Source of the DNA: Hybos culiciformis
Lineage: Eukaryota > Arthropoda > Insecta > Diptera > Hybotidae
Assembly (NCBI GenBank): GCA_964007475.1
Contig: OZ023273.1
Coordinates: 31,673,287 to 31,737,286, forward strand
Direction: 5' to 3'
DNA length: 64,000 nucleotides
Shown here in pieces: positions 40,160 to 52,000 of the stretch; the first letter of the stretch is position 1; each line of letters starts with the position of its first letter. Both the position numbers and the translations under genes were made by a program. Under the pieces are notes generated by a model that did no database searches, was not told the origin of the DNA, and saw only the letters and a program-made list of their open reading frames with translations.

Positions 40160-40504
40160 AATAGTCTAGTCGGCGAGAAGATAATTGAGTCATAGCGGGG
40201 AAAACCTGACAAGATAATCTTTTTTAAATAGGCAAATGAGTTCCAGTTCATAATCACTTGAGATATGATTTCTAAGTATAAAATTTGAACATCATCTGCG
40301 AATAAATATATTGATCCTTTCGCAGCAATTGTTGGAAGATCCTTAATAAAATAGAAAGCAATGGAACAAGTAACGAACCCTGAGGTACCTCTGAGAGAAC
40401 ATTATTTAGATGTGAGAAAATCAAATTAATAATAAAATTTATTTTTTAATTTAGCAAGAAGTTTCAAAGGCTTTTTTAAAATCTAAAAGTAGAAGAATTG
40501 AAAT
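40160..40504 (-). pseudogene. Decayed LINE reverse transcriptase fragment
   Basis: Reading the minus strand, 40504-40454 encodes LLLLDFKKAFETS, matching reverse transcriptase motif A (LLDFSKAFD), with the aspartate codon at 40483-40481. After an internal deletion and frame change comes LAKLKNKF. Then RGTSGFVTCSIAFYFIKDLP corresponds to motif B (GVPQGSVLGPLLF...NDLP). LFADDVQILY is motif C, with the two aspartates at 40296-40291. Stops and a frameshift lie between A and B, where the usual spacing of around 90 residues has shrunk to about 25. The pattern fits a jockey-like non-LTR retrotransposon. Endonuclease, 5' end and tail are absent. Confidence 0.85.
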
Positions 40505-42402
40505 CTTCTTTATAATAATAATTATTTTAAAATTAAATTAGAATAATCTTTTTTTTTCGCGATTTTGTTTAAAATTTGTTTATTGTAGTTTTATTAGTTA
40601 TTATACTAATACTTTGAAAGACTGTCAAAAAAGTCGTCATTTAAATAGCACCATCTCCGGTCTCAATATTAAACTTCAAAATTTTATAATAATTGCAAAA
40701 CTTTTCGGTACCAATACAAACTAATGTATATATATAATTAATAATTCATAAAATAAAAATTATATATAATTGGAAAACAAAAATTAAAATTTCAAATGTA
40801 TAACGTATATAATTTTTGTGTCGTCGTCGTCGGCAAAGATTAAAATAAATTTTTAGAAGTTTTTAAAAAGATATTACTTATAAATGTTAAACGTTATTTT
40901 TATTATTATTATTTTTTTCATATTAGGTATATATGTTATATTGAATATTATTTTCTTAATGATTTAATGAATAGTAATAAATTTTCCCTTTAAAATGACA
41001 ATTGTGTCATCAATATGGACAAATATTTCTTTTATATTATATTTTTTCTGTAAAGAATACGTTATTATAAAAAAAATATATTCCATATAATAATAAAAGA
41101 AGCAAAAATTTAATATTGGTAAATGTTTTGGTGCCACATAGTGTTGAGAAAAAAAATATATATATAATTACATATATATATTTTTTAAGTCAAATCAATA
41201 ATTCTATACGCATTGGATATCTTAACAATAGGCACTAACTGATGAGCAAATGAGTTATTCGTTCAATTGTTATATTCATCTCTGTATTAATGCTTAGGAA
41301 AGTATTAAGGGTTTGTAGTTATTATATTGTGCATAAAACTGTGTGATAGAACATATGGATTTCTGTATTAATTCTATTAATTACATTAACATAGAAAATT
41401 AATAAGTTCTATTTTATTTCCGTAGAAAAATAACATTTATAACAAAGTTTTTGATAATTTAGATCTGCTTTTGAAATTTTTATGACAAGTTTGATGGTTA
41501 AGTCAATTAAAGATTTAAAGTACCTTTAAGTTTATCTTAACTTTTTTTAAAAAATATTATAGGAAATTTGTATTTTCTTTTTATTTGACTTATTTGGGCG
41601 ACCCACGTTAATATCAGAAGATTTGTACTTCGCCAGACCATTTTTTTTTTTGTATTTTTAGTTAATTTTAAATAATATAATTACTTTATATTGCAGACAG
41701 TTTTAAATTATTATTAAAATGCTACTTATGTTATTGAATGGGTTGTGTTATGAAACTAACATAGTGTGAATATATTTAAAAAGATCAAAAATAATTGAAG
41801 TTAAAAAACCGGTAGCAGTTTTGAAAAAAATTTAAATTAAATATATTTAGTTTTAATAGTTATGCAATGATTTTGTTTTAAATATTTTAAGAAAATTTTT
41901 ATTTACTAATATTCTTTAATTCTTTTTTTGTTGTTAAGCAATTTACTTTGTGATTATTTTAAAATTAGTTTTTTTTTTCTCTCTACTAAATCATTATAAT
42001 TTAAAAAATATTTACAAACGATTTGAGAATATTAAAAATAAAATAAAAACAAAATTAAAAAAAAAAGCTAAAAATTTAAACATTAAAAATTAAATGGCTC
42101 CATTATTATCTTATATTAAAAAGATTTTAATGCTTCCTGACAGTTTATTATATGTAAAATTAGCGTTTGGACGTTTTCCAAAATTCAAAAAAAATCGGTA
42201 TAGGCTTTTTTTTTTCTATTTACTGTAACTGTTTATATATATAACAGATAGGGTTTATTGCCCGAAATTTGAAAAAGGAAAGAACTGATACTGAAATAAC
42301 AATATTACATACTTCTTAATAAAGTTCAGATATAATACAGGCCTTTACAGCTAATAGAAATTTTTTTTAAAGAAAATGGTCGAGGTGCAAGGGAGAAGTT
42401 TT
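40505..42402. other. Non-coding AT-rich DNA, no gene seen
   Basis: No coding frame, RNA gene or paired repeat ends were recognised in this stretch. Confidence 0.55.
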
Positions 42403-42410
42403 GTTCAAAC

Positions 42411-42913
42411 CAGGGCTGTGGAGTCGGTCAACAAAATTACCGACTCCAACTCCGACTCCGACTCCTCATTTTTTTGTTTGGCGACTCCGACTCCGACTCC
42501 GACTCCTACTTTGACTAATTTGACTCTCTGTCTGATACCAATGTACTATACTTTCTGTACCCGCACCAACAATTATAAAAAATAGAAATTGCCATAAATT
42601 TTAATTTTCCCGGTAAGCCAAAAATCGTGATAATATATTTTTATTGGATTTCTGTGCCAGACAGTTGGTTGTTGCTTTGTTAAATTTAATTATAGAAATA
42701 TAATTATAAAAATGTTTTATTTAATTTAATAAGTTTTGGTCGAGTGTACTTTAAATTTAATAGTTTTGGAGTCGGAGTCGGAGTCGGCTTTATTTTGTCG
42801 ACTCCGACTCCGACTCTTAACGAGCAAAAATTACAACCGACTCCGACTCCGACTCCACGACTCCAACTCCACGACTCCGACTCCACGACTCCGACTCCGA
42901 CTCCACAGCCCTG
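42411..42913. mobile_element. hAT-type element with GACTCC minisatellite (503 bp)
   Basis: Perfect 17-bp terminal inverted repeats CAGGGCTGTGGAGTCGG mark both ends. The flanks are GTTCAAAC (42403-42410) and CTTCAAAC (42914-42921), an 8-bp target duplication with one mismatch. Much of the interior near both ends is GACTCC or GGAGTC hexamer repeat. Translated, this gives artificial Pro-Thr or Ser-Glu/Gly-Val repeats in all frames, so the short open frames here are not genes. The AT-rich centre (about 42530-42765) has no transposase. Elements with these ends and hexamers occur in diverse animals. Confidence 0.88.
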
Positions 42914-42921
42914 CTTCAAAC

Positions 42922-43534
42922 TCAAAAAAAATTATTGCAAAATTTTAATAAAAATATATTCTAACTTACTTCCGAAACAACATTTTTATATTTTTTAAGG
43001 GATATTTTTATATTAAATCTTTTGATCAAGGATATTTTTTAAGAATGATAAAAAAAAAACGAAAAAAATTTTATTTTTTTTATTTTGTTGTGTACATAGA
43101 AGAAATAAAAATAATAAGAAATTTTATTGCTTTTTGACATCCGGAAAAGGCGTTTTATTGCATCAGGATTGTACAGTACCAAAAACACAATAAATTTTAT
43201 TCACTTTTCAGAGTGTTTTTATTTTTCTTCTATTTTTTTTTTTAAAAAGAAAGGAAAGAAAAAAAAAATATATATGTATATATATTTGAAACAAGAAAGG
43301 AAAAACTTTAAAATATCCTTTCCAAAATTATATCCGAAAAATTTCATTCTATAAAGATAAACTATTCTATAAAACTATTTTTGTTTGTTTATTATTTTCT
43401 TTATTTTTTTAAGGAGACATGCTAAAAAATGTTTTATGAATATTGGTAAAAAAAATATTAAGAAATAAATAATAGTACTAAAAAAATTAATTAAAAAAAA
43501 CCAATGATTATCAATTAAGCTTATATTTACAGAT
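42922..43534. other. Non-coding AT-rich DNA
   Basis: Low-complexity frames only, for example the lysine-rich one at 43127-43354. No gene seen. Confidence 0.55.
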
Positions 43535-44113
43535 GCATTGAAAAAAAAATCATTCGAAAATTAGCTATCTAAAAGAACCAGATATAAAGTTGTAACAAAA
43601 ACTGCAATATTTTCTGATAGTATGTACTTTAAATATTGTATTTATTATTAAATACATAATAACTTGTGCAAAAATATATTGCAAATGAATTGTAGCAAAA
43701 TTTGCTGCTTGAAAAATAGTTTTTCTGGCTAAAAATAAATAAAAAATAATTTTTAATACAATACAATTTTATTAAAATTTTTATGACAAATATTGCTATA
43801 ATCATATATGAACAGATATATTAAAAGTAATACTATTAGCTATTTTTCCTTGCTATGACAAATAGCAAAAGTTGATAGCCCAAAAATTTTTGTTTTATAT
43901 TTTTTGTAGTCAAAACTAAAAATTATACCAAACGAGTTTCTTAAATTTTTATGCCGAATTATGCTACAATCATTCTATATCAGATATATTAAAAAGTAAA
44001 AGTAAAGCTATATAGTAAATAGTAAATCTTGGTTAAGTCAACTCCATTTGACCTATTTAAATATCAAGGGATATAAAAAAATATAGTTGCAGCAGCTATC
44101 TGTTTTTTCAGTG
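43535..44113. repeat. Repeat family copy 3 (about 580 bp, internally duplicated)
   Basis: The left end is CATTGAAAAAAAAATCATTCG, read from 43536, and the right end ATCTGTTTTTTCAGTG near 44113: both match copy 2 in reverse orientation. It is longer because a segment is present twice, near 43775-43875 and 43945-44020. Each starts with TTATG, continues through a GCTATAATCAT/GCTACAATCAT block, and includes CAGATATATTAAAA. No coding capacity was seen. Confidence 0.7.
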
Positions 44114-45430
44114 TGGAAGAGAAGTATAAGTTTAGTTGTAAGAAAGTTAGAAAAAAAATGTATTATAGCTGAGCTTCACGTTAAATATTGAATATGCACT
44201 CAAATGTTACTATTATTCCAAATGTCATTACATACTTTTAAAATTTATATTAGATTATTTTCCGCCCTCTGAAATGAGTCTGTTGTTGAATTCAGTAGAT
44301 ACTTAAAATTAATAATGAAACCTAGTAGCAACATATACATATTATGTCTGTTGGAATATACTTTAATACTATACTTTAATAATATACTACGCATTTATAA
44401 AAAAAAATTATAATATTTTTTTTTTGCTTTAAACTCCATAATAATTCTTGAAGTTATGATATTGACTTGAAATATATTTTATAACTTGTTTTATATGTAT
44501 CTTTGCACAACTCTTCAAGAAAAATATCTTTAAAAAATAACGTTCTTTATATTAAATGTTTTTTGTTTTTTTTTTTTTTTTTCTAGAGATATTTTCTTTA
44601 TTGTCAATTGCTGTAAAGAATCTTTAAGCATTGAGAGTTTACTTTTAGAGCAAAAAAAAAAAATAAAGATGAAGAAAAAAAAAATACATGTTTATTTCAA
44701 AAATTATTTTTATGTTGCAGCATAGAATATTTTGTTATTTGCAGCTTTTTTTGGACGTAAATGATGATGGCAAACTTTTGATACCATTTTTTTTTTTTGT
44801 TTATTTTTGTGTTTATTTTTGAAATAAGGCAAGAAATTGTCGTTATTCTTATGAAAAAAAATTTTCTTAATGAAAAATGGTTTTGTTTAAAATGTTTGGC
44901 GAAATGATTAGATATAAATTGTTAAAATAAAAAAAAATAAAATAAAAAAATTAGAAAAAAAAATTCAAAAAGATCAGATTATTATTTATTAGTTAATGTG
45001 ATTGAGGATGAGGGAGAAGGATCAAGGTGGTTTGTTTTTTTTCTTTTAAATAAATACGAAATGAAAGATAGATTTTTTTTTTTGATTCATAAGAGTTTTT
45101 GTATTTTACTTACAATTGAACATGACACAAGCTAAAAAAAAATCATTATATAGTTATAAGTTAGTGAAATTGTTTGCTTAGCTGCAACATTTTTGTTTTT
45201 TTTATTTGAAATGTGCAATATTTTGTTAATAAGAAAATAATATTTATTGAGTTAGAAAATAAAATAAAATTTTATTTTATCGCAAGTTATGAAATATGAA
45301 AATAGAAATTAAAAATTTCTTGTTAGAATTTTGAGCCCAAAGAACTATAAGATTTTATAAATTTGTATTATTTTAATTTTCAATGAATCCAAAACACAAT
45401 ATCTTCTATTCATTCAAGTATGTCAAAAAA
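44114..45430. other. Non-coding AT-rich DNA, no gene seen
   Basis: A/T runs and no protein-like frame. Confidence 0.55.
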
Positions 45431-45435
45431 CATTA

Positions 45436-46016
45436 ACCTCAATTTAGCTAGTCGAGTCAACAGCGTGACAGTAAAATCAGTATTTAGCTAGTCGCAAAAG
45501 CGCCAAATTTGTCACGAAAAGTGAGAGCTACCATATTTTGATAGTCACGCGCGCATTTTCTTTCACAAAAAATTATATTTCTCTCACCTGCAATTTATTG
45601 GGTGACTAGTATAAAAAAAAAGAAAAGAAATAAGAAAAATTCTAAAAAATTTTAAAATTACGGTCTTGAGTATTATTTAAAAAATATTCAATTTAATAAA
45701 TTGAAAAAAAAATGTATTTATTTCTGAAAAATTCAAAAAATTATTTATTTAAAAAAATAGTAAAATAAAAATTACACATTTTTAGATTTTTTTTGATTTA
45801 TTTTGTAATTTTCTTTTATTTTTCTTTATTTATTTACTTTTTTCTTGTCAAATTCTCAAAACTAAAGGTGAAAGCAAGAGATTTGTGTGTGAATTAAGAT
45901 GTTTGCGCAGTAAAGTTTCACGTCGTATTTGTGACTAGTAAAATAAGCTTATTTCAAAAATGTGAGGTGACAGAAAAAAAATTATGGTGAGGTGACCCGA
46001 CTAGCTAAATTGAGGT
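45436..46016. mobile_element. Inverted-repeat element with internal end copies (581 bp)
   Basis: The left end ACCTCAATTTAGCTAGTCG is repeated as its reverse complement at the right end, identical over 19 bp. CATTA occurs on both sides (45431-45435 and 46017-46021), a candidate 5-bp duplication. TTTAGCTAGTCG recurs inside the left end at about 45483. GTGACTAGTA occurs at about 45602 and 45931. The terminal 150 bp or so are less AT-rich, while the middle is A/T-run DNA. No transposase was found. Confidence 0.78.
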
Positions 46017-46021
46017 CATTA

Positions 46022-49000
46022 ATTTAATTTTAGGCGAAGTATAATGAAAACTGAAGCTGGTTTTGATGATAACTTTTGTATCAAAATGGTGAAGATTTTC
46101 TGGTCATATATTTAAATTTCTTGAGTTTTTAAATGTCCAGGATTAGGGTGTAAAAATTAATAAAAGCGGTTATAATGAAAAGGCACAGTGAAGTTAGAAA
46201 AAGAATTATTTCTTGAAATATAAATATGTGTTTTTTTTTAATCTCGCATATTCCGATTTAATTTTAGAAGAAAAAAAAAAGGTGGTATTTAAACTGTATT
46301 TTCTATTATTTTCTTAGAACCGATGTGCTTGAATATATTTAACTGAATTTTTCAAAATTTCTTTTGCCGACGGTTCGGTGATTTTATAGTTGGACAACAA
46401 TTTTTATTACATTTTTTTTATTTTATTTATCAACATTCAATTTTAATAAAAATACACCGTATTTTAGAAAATGTGTCAGCAAATGTGTCATGGACAATGT
46501 TACTAGATAATGTTTGTGAATAAAGATGAAAACAAAACCATAATGTAAGAACATAATTATTTAATTTCTATATTTCAGTTTATATTTAGCTGAAGATGGT
46601 AGGTGTAATCAGATTATGCTATACGGGCATACTATATAAGTATATAAAGTTGACATATAGTCCTTTAACATCAATAGATGGCCTCTAAAACGTAATATTT
46701 AAACTTTATTTTGTTGATTTTTCATTTTAAAAATCCTTTGTTTGTCATAATCCTTTACATTTTACAATATTATTTTTTTAACCAAGTTTTTAATTTTAAT
46801 TTATTAAAATTGAAAATATACAAAATTATATATATAATTTATCATCAGAATAATGGTTTAAAAAATTAAAATTGTACAATTATTTTTTTTTTTTGTAAGT
46901 GGTATTAAATATAACAAACCACAAAACTAATTAATAAATCAATTTTTAATCAAAAATAGCATATGTGAAATATTATTGACTCCAATATTTTTGCATTATT
47001 TATTATTACAATTTACAAATTTTGTACACACAAACAAAAAATTCAAGTTTGATTTTATAAGATTCATCAATGTTTATATTTTTAATATTTATTATGAAAG
47101 TCCATACTTACTAGATGATATATGTATACAAAGTTATTATGTAAAAGAAACTTAGTTAGAAAGAAGATTATTCTCTTAAAATCAACTCTTGAATTCAATT
47201 TTATTTTTTATTTATCTCCTTAAAATTGAATGAAAGAGCTTTGAACAAAATATGCTCGATGTTCGCACCATTCAATTTCTTATTTATAACTATTATGAGA
47301 CACGAAAGCGGAATCTTATTTGCTGTTAACTACAATATCGTTGAGTATTTAATTAAACTTAATTTTTATTCTGTTTAAGCTGAAGCCAAAAACAAAAAGA
47401 TAGACGATATTTTTTTAGGCATTTCTAACTTTTTCTTTACAATCTATAATTTTTGCATACAACATGTATGTTTAATGTACAATAATTGTTCATATATATA
47501 CACATATCCTATATTAAAATAAGAATACGTACGCAGCAATATACATTTTTTAAGTATGGCAAAAGAAATTTTATTGAGTTTCATATATACATATTTTTTC
47601 GACTATTTATCCATAATGCTATAATTCTTTAATGAACTACATATAAATGTGTTTAAATAAATTTTGCTTGGCCATTAGAAGATTACTGTTTTTATTTTCA
47701 TAAATATTTTAGGATTAATTTTGGTAGCAAAAAATACTAAAAATTACCAATGTTATTAGTAAAATGTTTACTTAAATATTTATTATTTTCAATTAGCTAA
47801 ATGTCCAATGGGCAAAAAGTAATCAATATTGGTACATTTTTGGATTTAATATAAATTATTTTATATTATAAATTGTATATGTATATATACATATAATATA
47901 CATAAATACATGCTTACATAATTTATAAATGTATACAAATATAAATTTTTTGTTACCAAAATCAGCACATTTTGCATGATAAAACTATAATAAAAAACTT
48001 TATTTTTTTTATAGTTTTTGTTGTTTTTAATGTTGTTAAATATTCTTTAAATTAAATTTACACCAGGCTCAAAAAAATTTGGTGACTTACAAATCCACTT
48101 ACCATTCTCTTGAAATTTACTTATATCAATATAAATTTTGAAAGTATTTAAATAGCGTTAGTTCAGAATTAATTCTTAATCAAATTTAATTTTTAAATTT
48201 AAAATAAACACTTATTTATAAGATAACTTATTCAGTTTTTTTTTTTTAATTAATGTTAAAGCATAACTGTGCGGAAAATTTTATTTCTGTTAAAGCTTTT
48301 GTTATTTTTATTTATTTATTTTTATTTTAACATAACACTTCTTTGTTTTTGCTTTCACTTAAATTTTATTTATATACATATACTATCTATGAGTATAAAA
48401 TTATATATTTTATAGGTCCCTCAAAATTATATTTAAGTGTTTTAACAGAAAAATGTCCTTAAAAATCATCAAATAAATAAATAAATAAACACAGAAATAA
48501 GGAAATTTTTCAATCAATAGAAAGAAAAACATAAATCGAAAATTGAAAGTAAAAGAGTACAAAATTCAAGTGAATTTAACATAGAAAATATAATATATAT
48601 GAAATATAGAAATTCATTGACAGGTGGTTAAGATGAAAATTGTTTTAGTGTTAAAAAAGCATATATAGGAAAAATTTTTAATGAAAATCTAATAATACTT
48701 TCACATCAAAATAAACAATTTCAAGAAAATTTCACTCAACTTAAATAAATAAAAATAAATTCATTTATTATGATTTGTATCTTTTAATTGTAACAAAATA
48801 ATAACGTAATTTTAAGTGTTATAATATGTACATATAGTTTGAATTTTTGTATAAAATAAATTAAAATGAATAATAATAATAAAATTTCAGAAATATAGGT
48901 AGGTGGTATTTATCTGTATATGTTCATTTCTGGGAGTGATGCAATTACTGAGAATGTTTTTTAGGAAAATATTTAAGAATAAACAAGCTGTGGTATAAAT

Positions 49001-52000
49001 AATAAATAAAAGAGTTCTATTCGTAATATAGTGAAATTTCTTTGGTCTTTTTTATATATAATAAGATTTTTATTTTTAATAGTTTTGTTAATAAAGAATA
49101 ATTAAAATAATGTCAAAATCTTTGAGAAAAATTGCCAATATCATCTTACTTTTTAATTTTCAGAAAATGGATGGAATATCAGAGCGAGAATTCTGTTAGA
49201 TTTTATAGGGTCGAGCTAGTAGCTTAAAAAGTTTCGTACAAAAAATACTTTAAAATTTCTTTTGTGAAATATTATTTAATGAACTATTTACACATAAGTA
49301 TGTATAATACATTCTCTATTTACTTATAACCAAAAAAAAAAAAGATAACGAAATAAGTACACTGTAGTTTGGGTTGCGTTTAAACAAGAAAAAATTATAA
49401 TTGTATGATTTTTAGAACTATATTTTTTCAAGTAAAAGTTGTAGTTTTCCTGATAATTTTTTTTTAATTTTCATTCTAAATGAAAGTCTAACGTTAAAGT
49501 TGAAAAAAAAAAAATCTAAAAAAACACAAATTATAATAGAAGAAAATTTATTCGCGCTTTTTTCTACACGATTTAATTAAAGTTTGTAACATTTTTTTAA
49601 ACATTATGGAAAGTGCATAGATATTAATTGAAACTTTTTCTAGAGCATTATCATTGCTATCAAAATTAACAATAATGTATGTAAATGTTATGTTAAAAAA
49701 AATCATAAATATGATTTTCCCATGAAGCCTGTTGAAGTTCTAAGTGATATTTCAATGTGCATTTGTTGCTTTTGACGTCCATTAAATAACTATATAATGT
49801 TAATAATTAAGTAATAGTAAATGTATTTTGTGGTCGGCCTAAAAGAATTCTGTTCTATGAATTTGGGGTTAAAGAAAGTTAAAATTTAATATTGATCAAT
49901 ATGTTCTTCGCACAATAACTTTTTTTTTTTTATCTAAATTAGCTGCATCATTTTTTTTATAAAATTAAATTCTTCATTTATGAATCAATATCATTAATTT
50001 GAATTATTCAATGAGTAAATAAAAGGTTGGCAACTCTGAAATACTTATTTTATATGAGAATATATGGAGACAAAAAAAAAAGTTTTCATATTAAAAGCAA
50101 AATCGATTTAACAAATACAGATGCAAATAAATTTTTTTTTTATTAGATATTTACATAAAACTCACATAAATGTCCAGTCAAAGTATTTTATTTTTAAATG
50201 TTAAACGTGGCAGCAGAAAACTTTTAGTTTTCAGAAGTTTTTTTTTTTTTATTTTTGATTTTAAAAACTGTAGATATGAAAAAAATTTGTTTGTTTTGAG
50301 ATTATAATAAATATTTTAATCGTTCATAAAACATACTCCATTATTATGTTTATTGATATTAATGACGGAGCTTTTAATTTCAAAGTTTTATAATATTGGG
50401 ATGTTAAATAATTAAAGTTTGATATTTATCGAATTTTTTTTTTGGACAACCCAACTTAGAAATTCTGTGTAGGTATATTGAAATTATTATAATCAACCAC
50501 TACTATTATAATTATTATAGAATTTATTTCATATGAAATTTTATGTTAGAAAACAATTTTAGTTTTTTAGATTCAGAACTTACCACTGCTATTCATTTTT
50601 TTATTATTATTTTAAATTTTGTTTTGAAAATGAAGTCCAAAGTGTTGTAATTGCTGGCAAAATGAATTTATCTGTCAGATATAAAAAAAAAAAATCATAT
50701 GTATATGAAAAATTTAAATGTTTATGGACACAAAAGTTTACTTAACATAGCATAAAAAAAAAGAATTCAGCAAAATATAACAAATTAAAAGGCTTTTTAA
50801 AAAAAAAATTAAAAAAAAAAAAAAACAAATTTAAAAAAAATTTTTTTTTCTGTTTTTTAAAATAAAAAATGTTATCGTTTGGACAATCAAATAAAAGAGG
50901 ACACAAAAAAAAAATCATCTTGAATATTTGAATCATAATAAAAAAAAAATATCTTTATTTGTTCTATTTTTATGTTGAATGTTTTTTGATTAAGAATTGT
51001 CAATAAAATTGTTTTATTTTTTTGCAATCATCGCATTTTCAATCACTTTCATTAAGTTTTGATATATAATGCTTTTCATTTATATGATTTGTGTTTTACA
51101 TATTCGTAAGTTCACGTAAGTTTTGAAGCCTAAAGTATATGGTAACGATGTGGCCATTGAATAATCTGTATTAATCTTATGGGGCTACGACAGGTACTCA
51201 GTATATTACGTATTATGTAATGATATTGATATAATTACAAATATTTTTTTCAAATGTTTTCAATAATGCACAAAATTTTTATATTCTAAAACTCGATAAA
51301 ATATATGTTTCTTCTAGCTCTTTTCACAACACTAGCATATATTTATGAAACATTTTGAGTCAACAATAAAATTATATCAAGAACTACAAATTTACATTAT
51401 TTACCTATAATAATACAAGTATTTAATCCTGTTAAAAAAAAAAAAATATGATTAACAATTGAATAAAAAATATAAAATTTTTTGGTTCTAGATTTTTATG
51501 TTTTTATGTGAAAGGATTATTACCTATGCTATATCATAGTAGAGGTTTAGTTGAATATAACAATTTTGTCAATGACTATTTAAGTGCTACGATGAAATTG
51601 CTATACCGTGTATGATTTACATTCAAATGTACACATCCGTTTTTGTCGCTAATGCAAATCCATTAAAAAATATTGAGTGATTTTTTATTTTACAATTTTT
51701 TTATTTTTTTTTTGTAAGCTTTTCAAACACAGTAATTGCATTGACATGACTTTATGGCATAAATTTTTATGAAAATTTATATTTTTTTAATACTATAAAT
51801 TTAGCACGCCTTTTGATAATTCGAATCTCAATGTAACAAGTTCTTATTTTGATAATTTTAGAATAAGATTTTGAATTTTAGGAATAAATACTTAGTTAAG
51901 AGTTAAAAATAGAAATTCAAATTCATGTGTATAGAACAAATTTATAATCTCCTCAAGTACGGATGTGCGTTGCTGATAAAGTTATAGATGTAAATGGATT

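Noticed and set aside
42376..42998. Several frames encoding Pro-Thr, Ser-Glu or Gly-Val repeats
   Set aside because: They arise from the GACTCC hexamers of the hAT-type element on both strands and in all frames, with no conserved domain.
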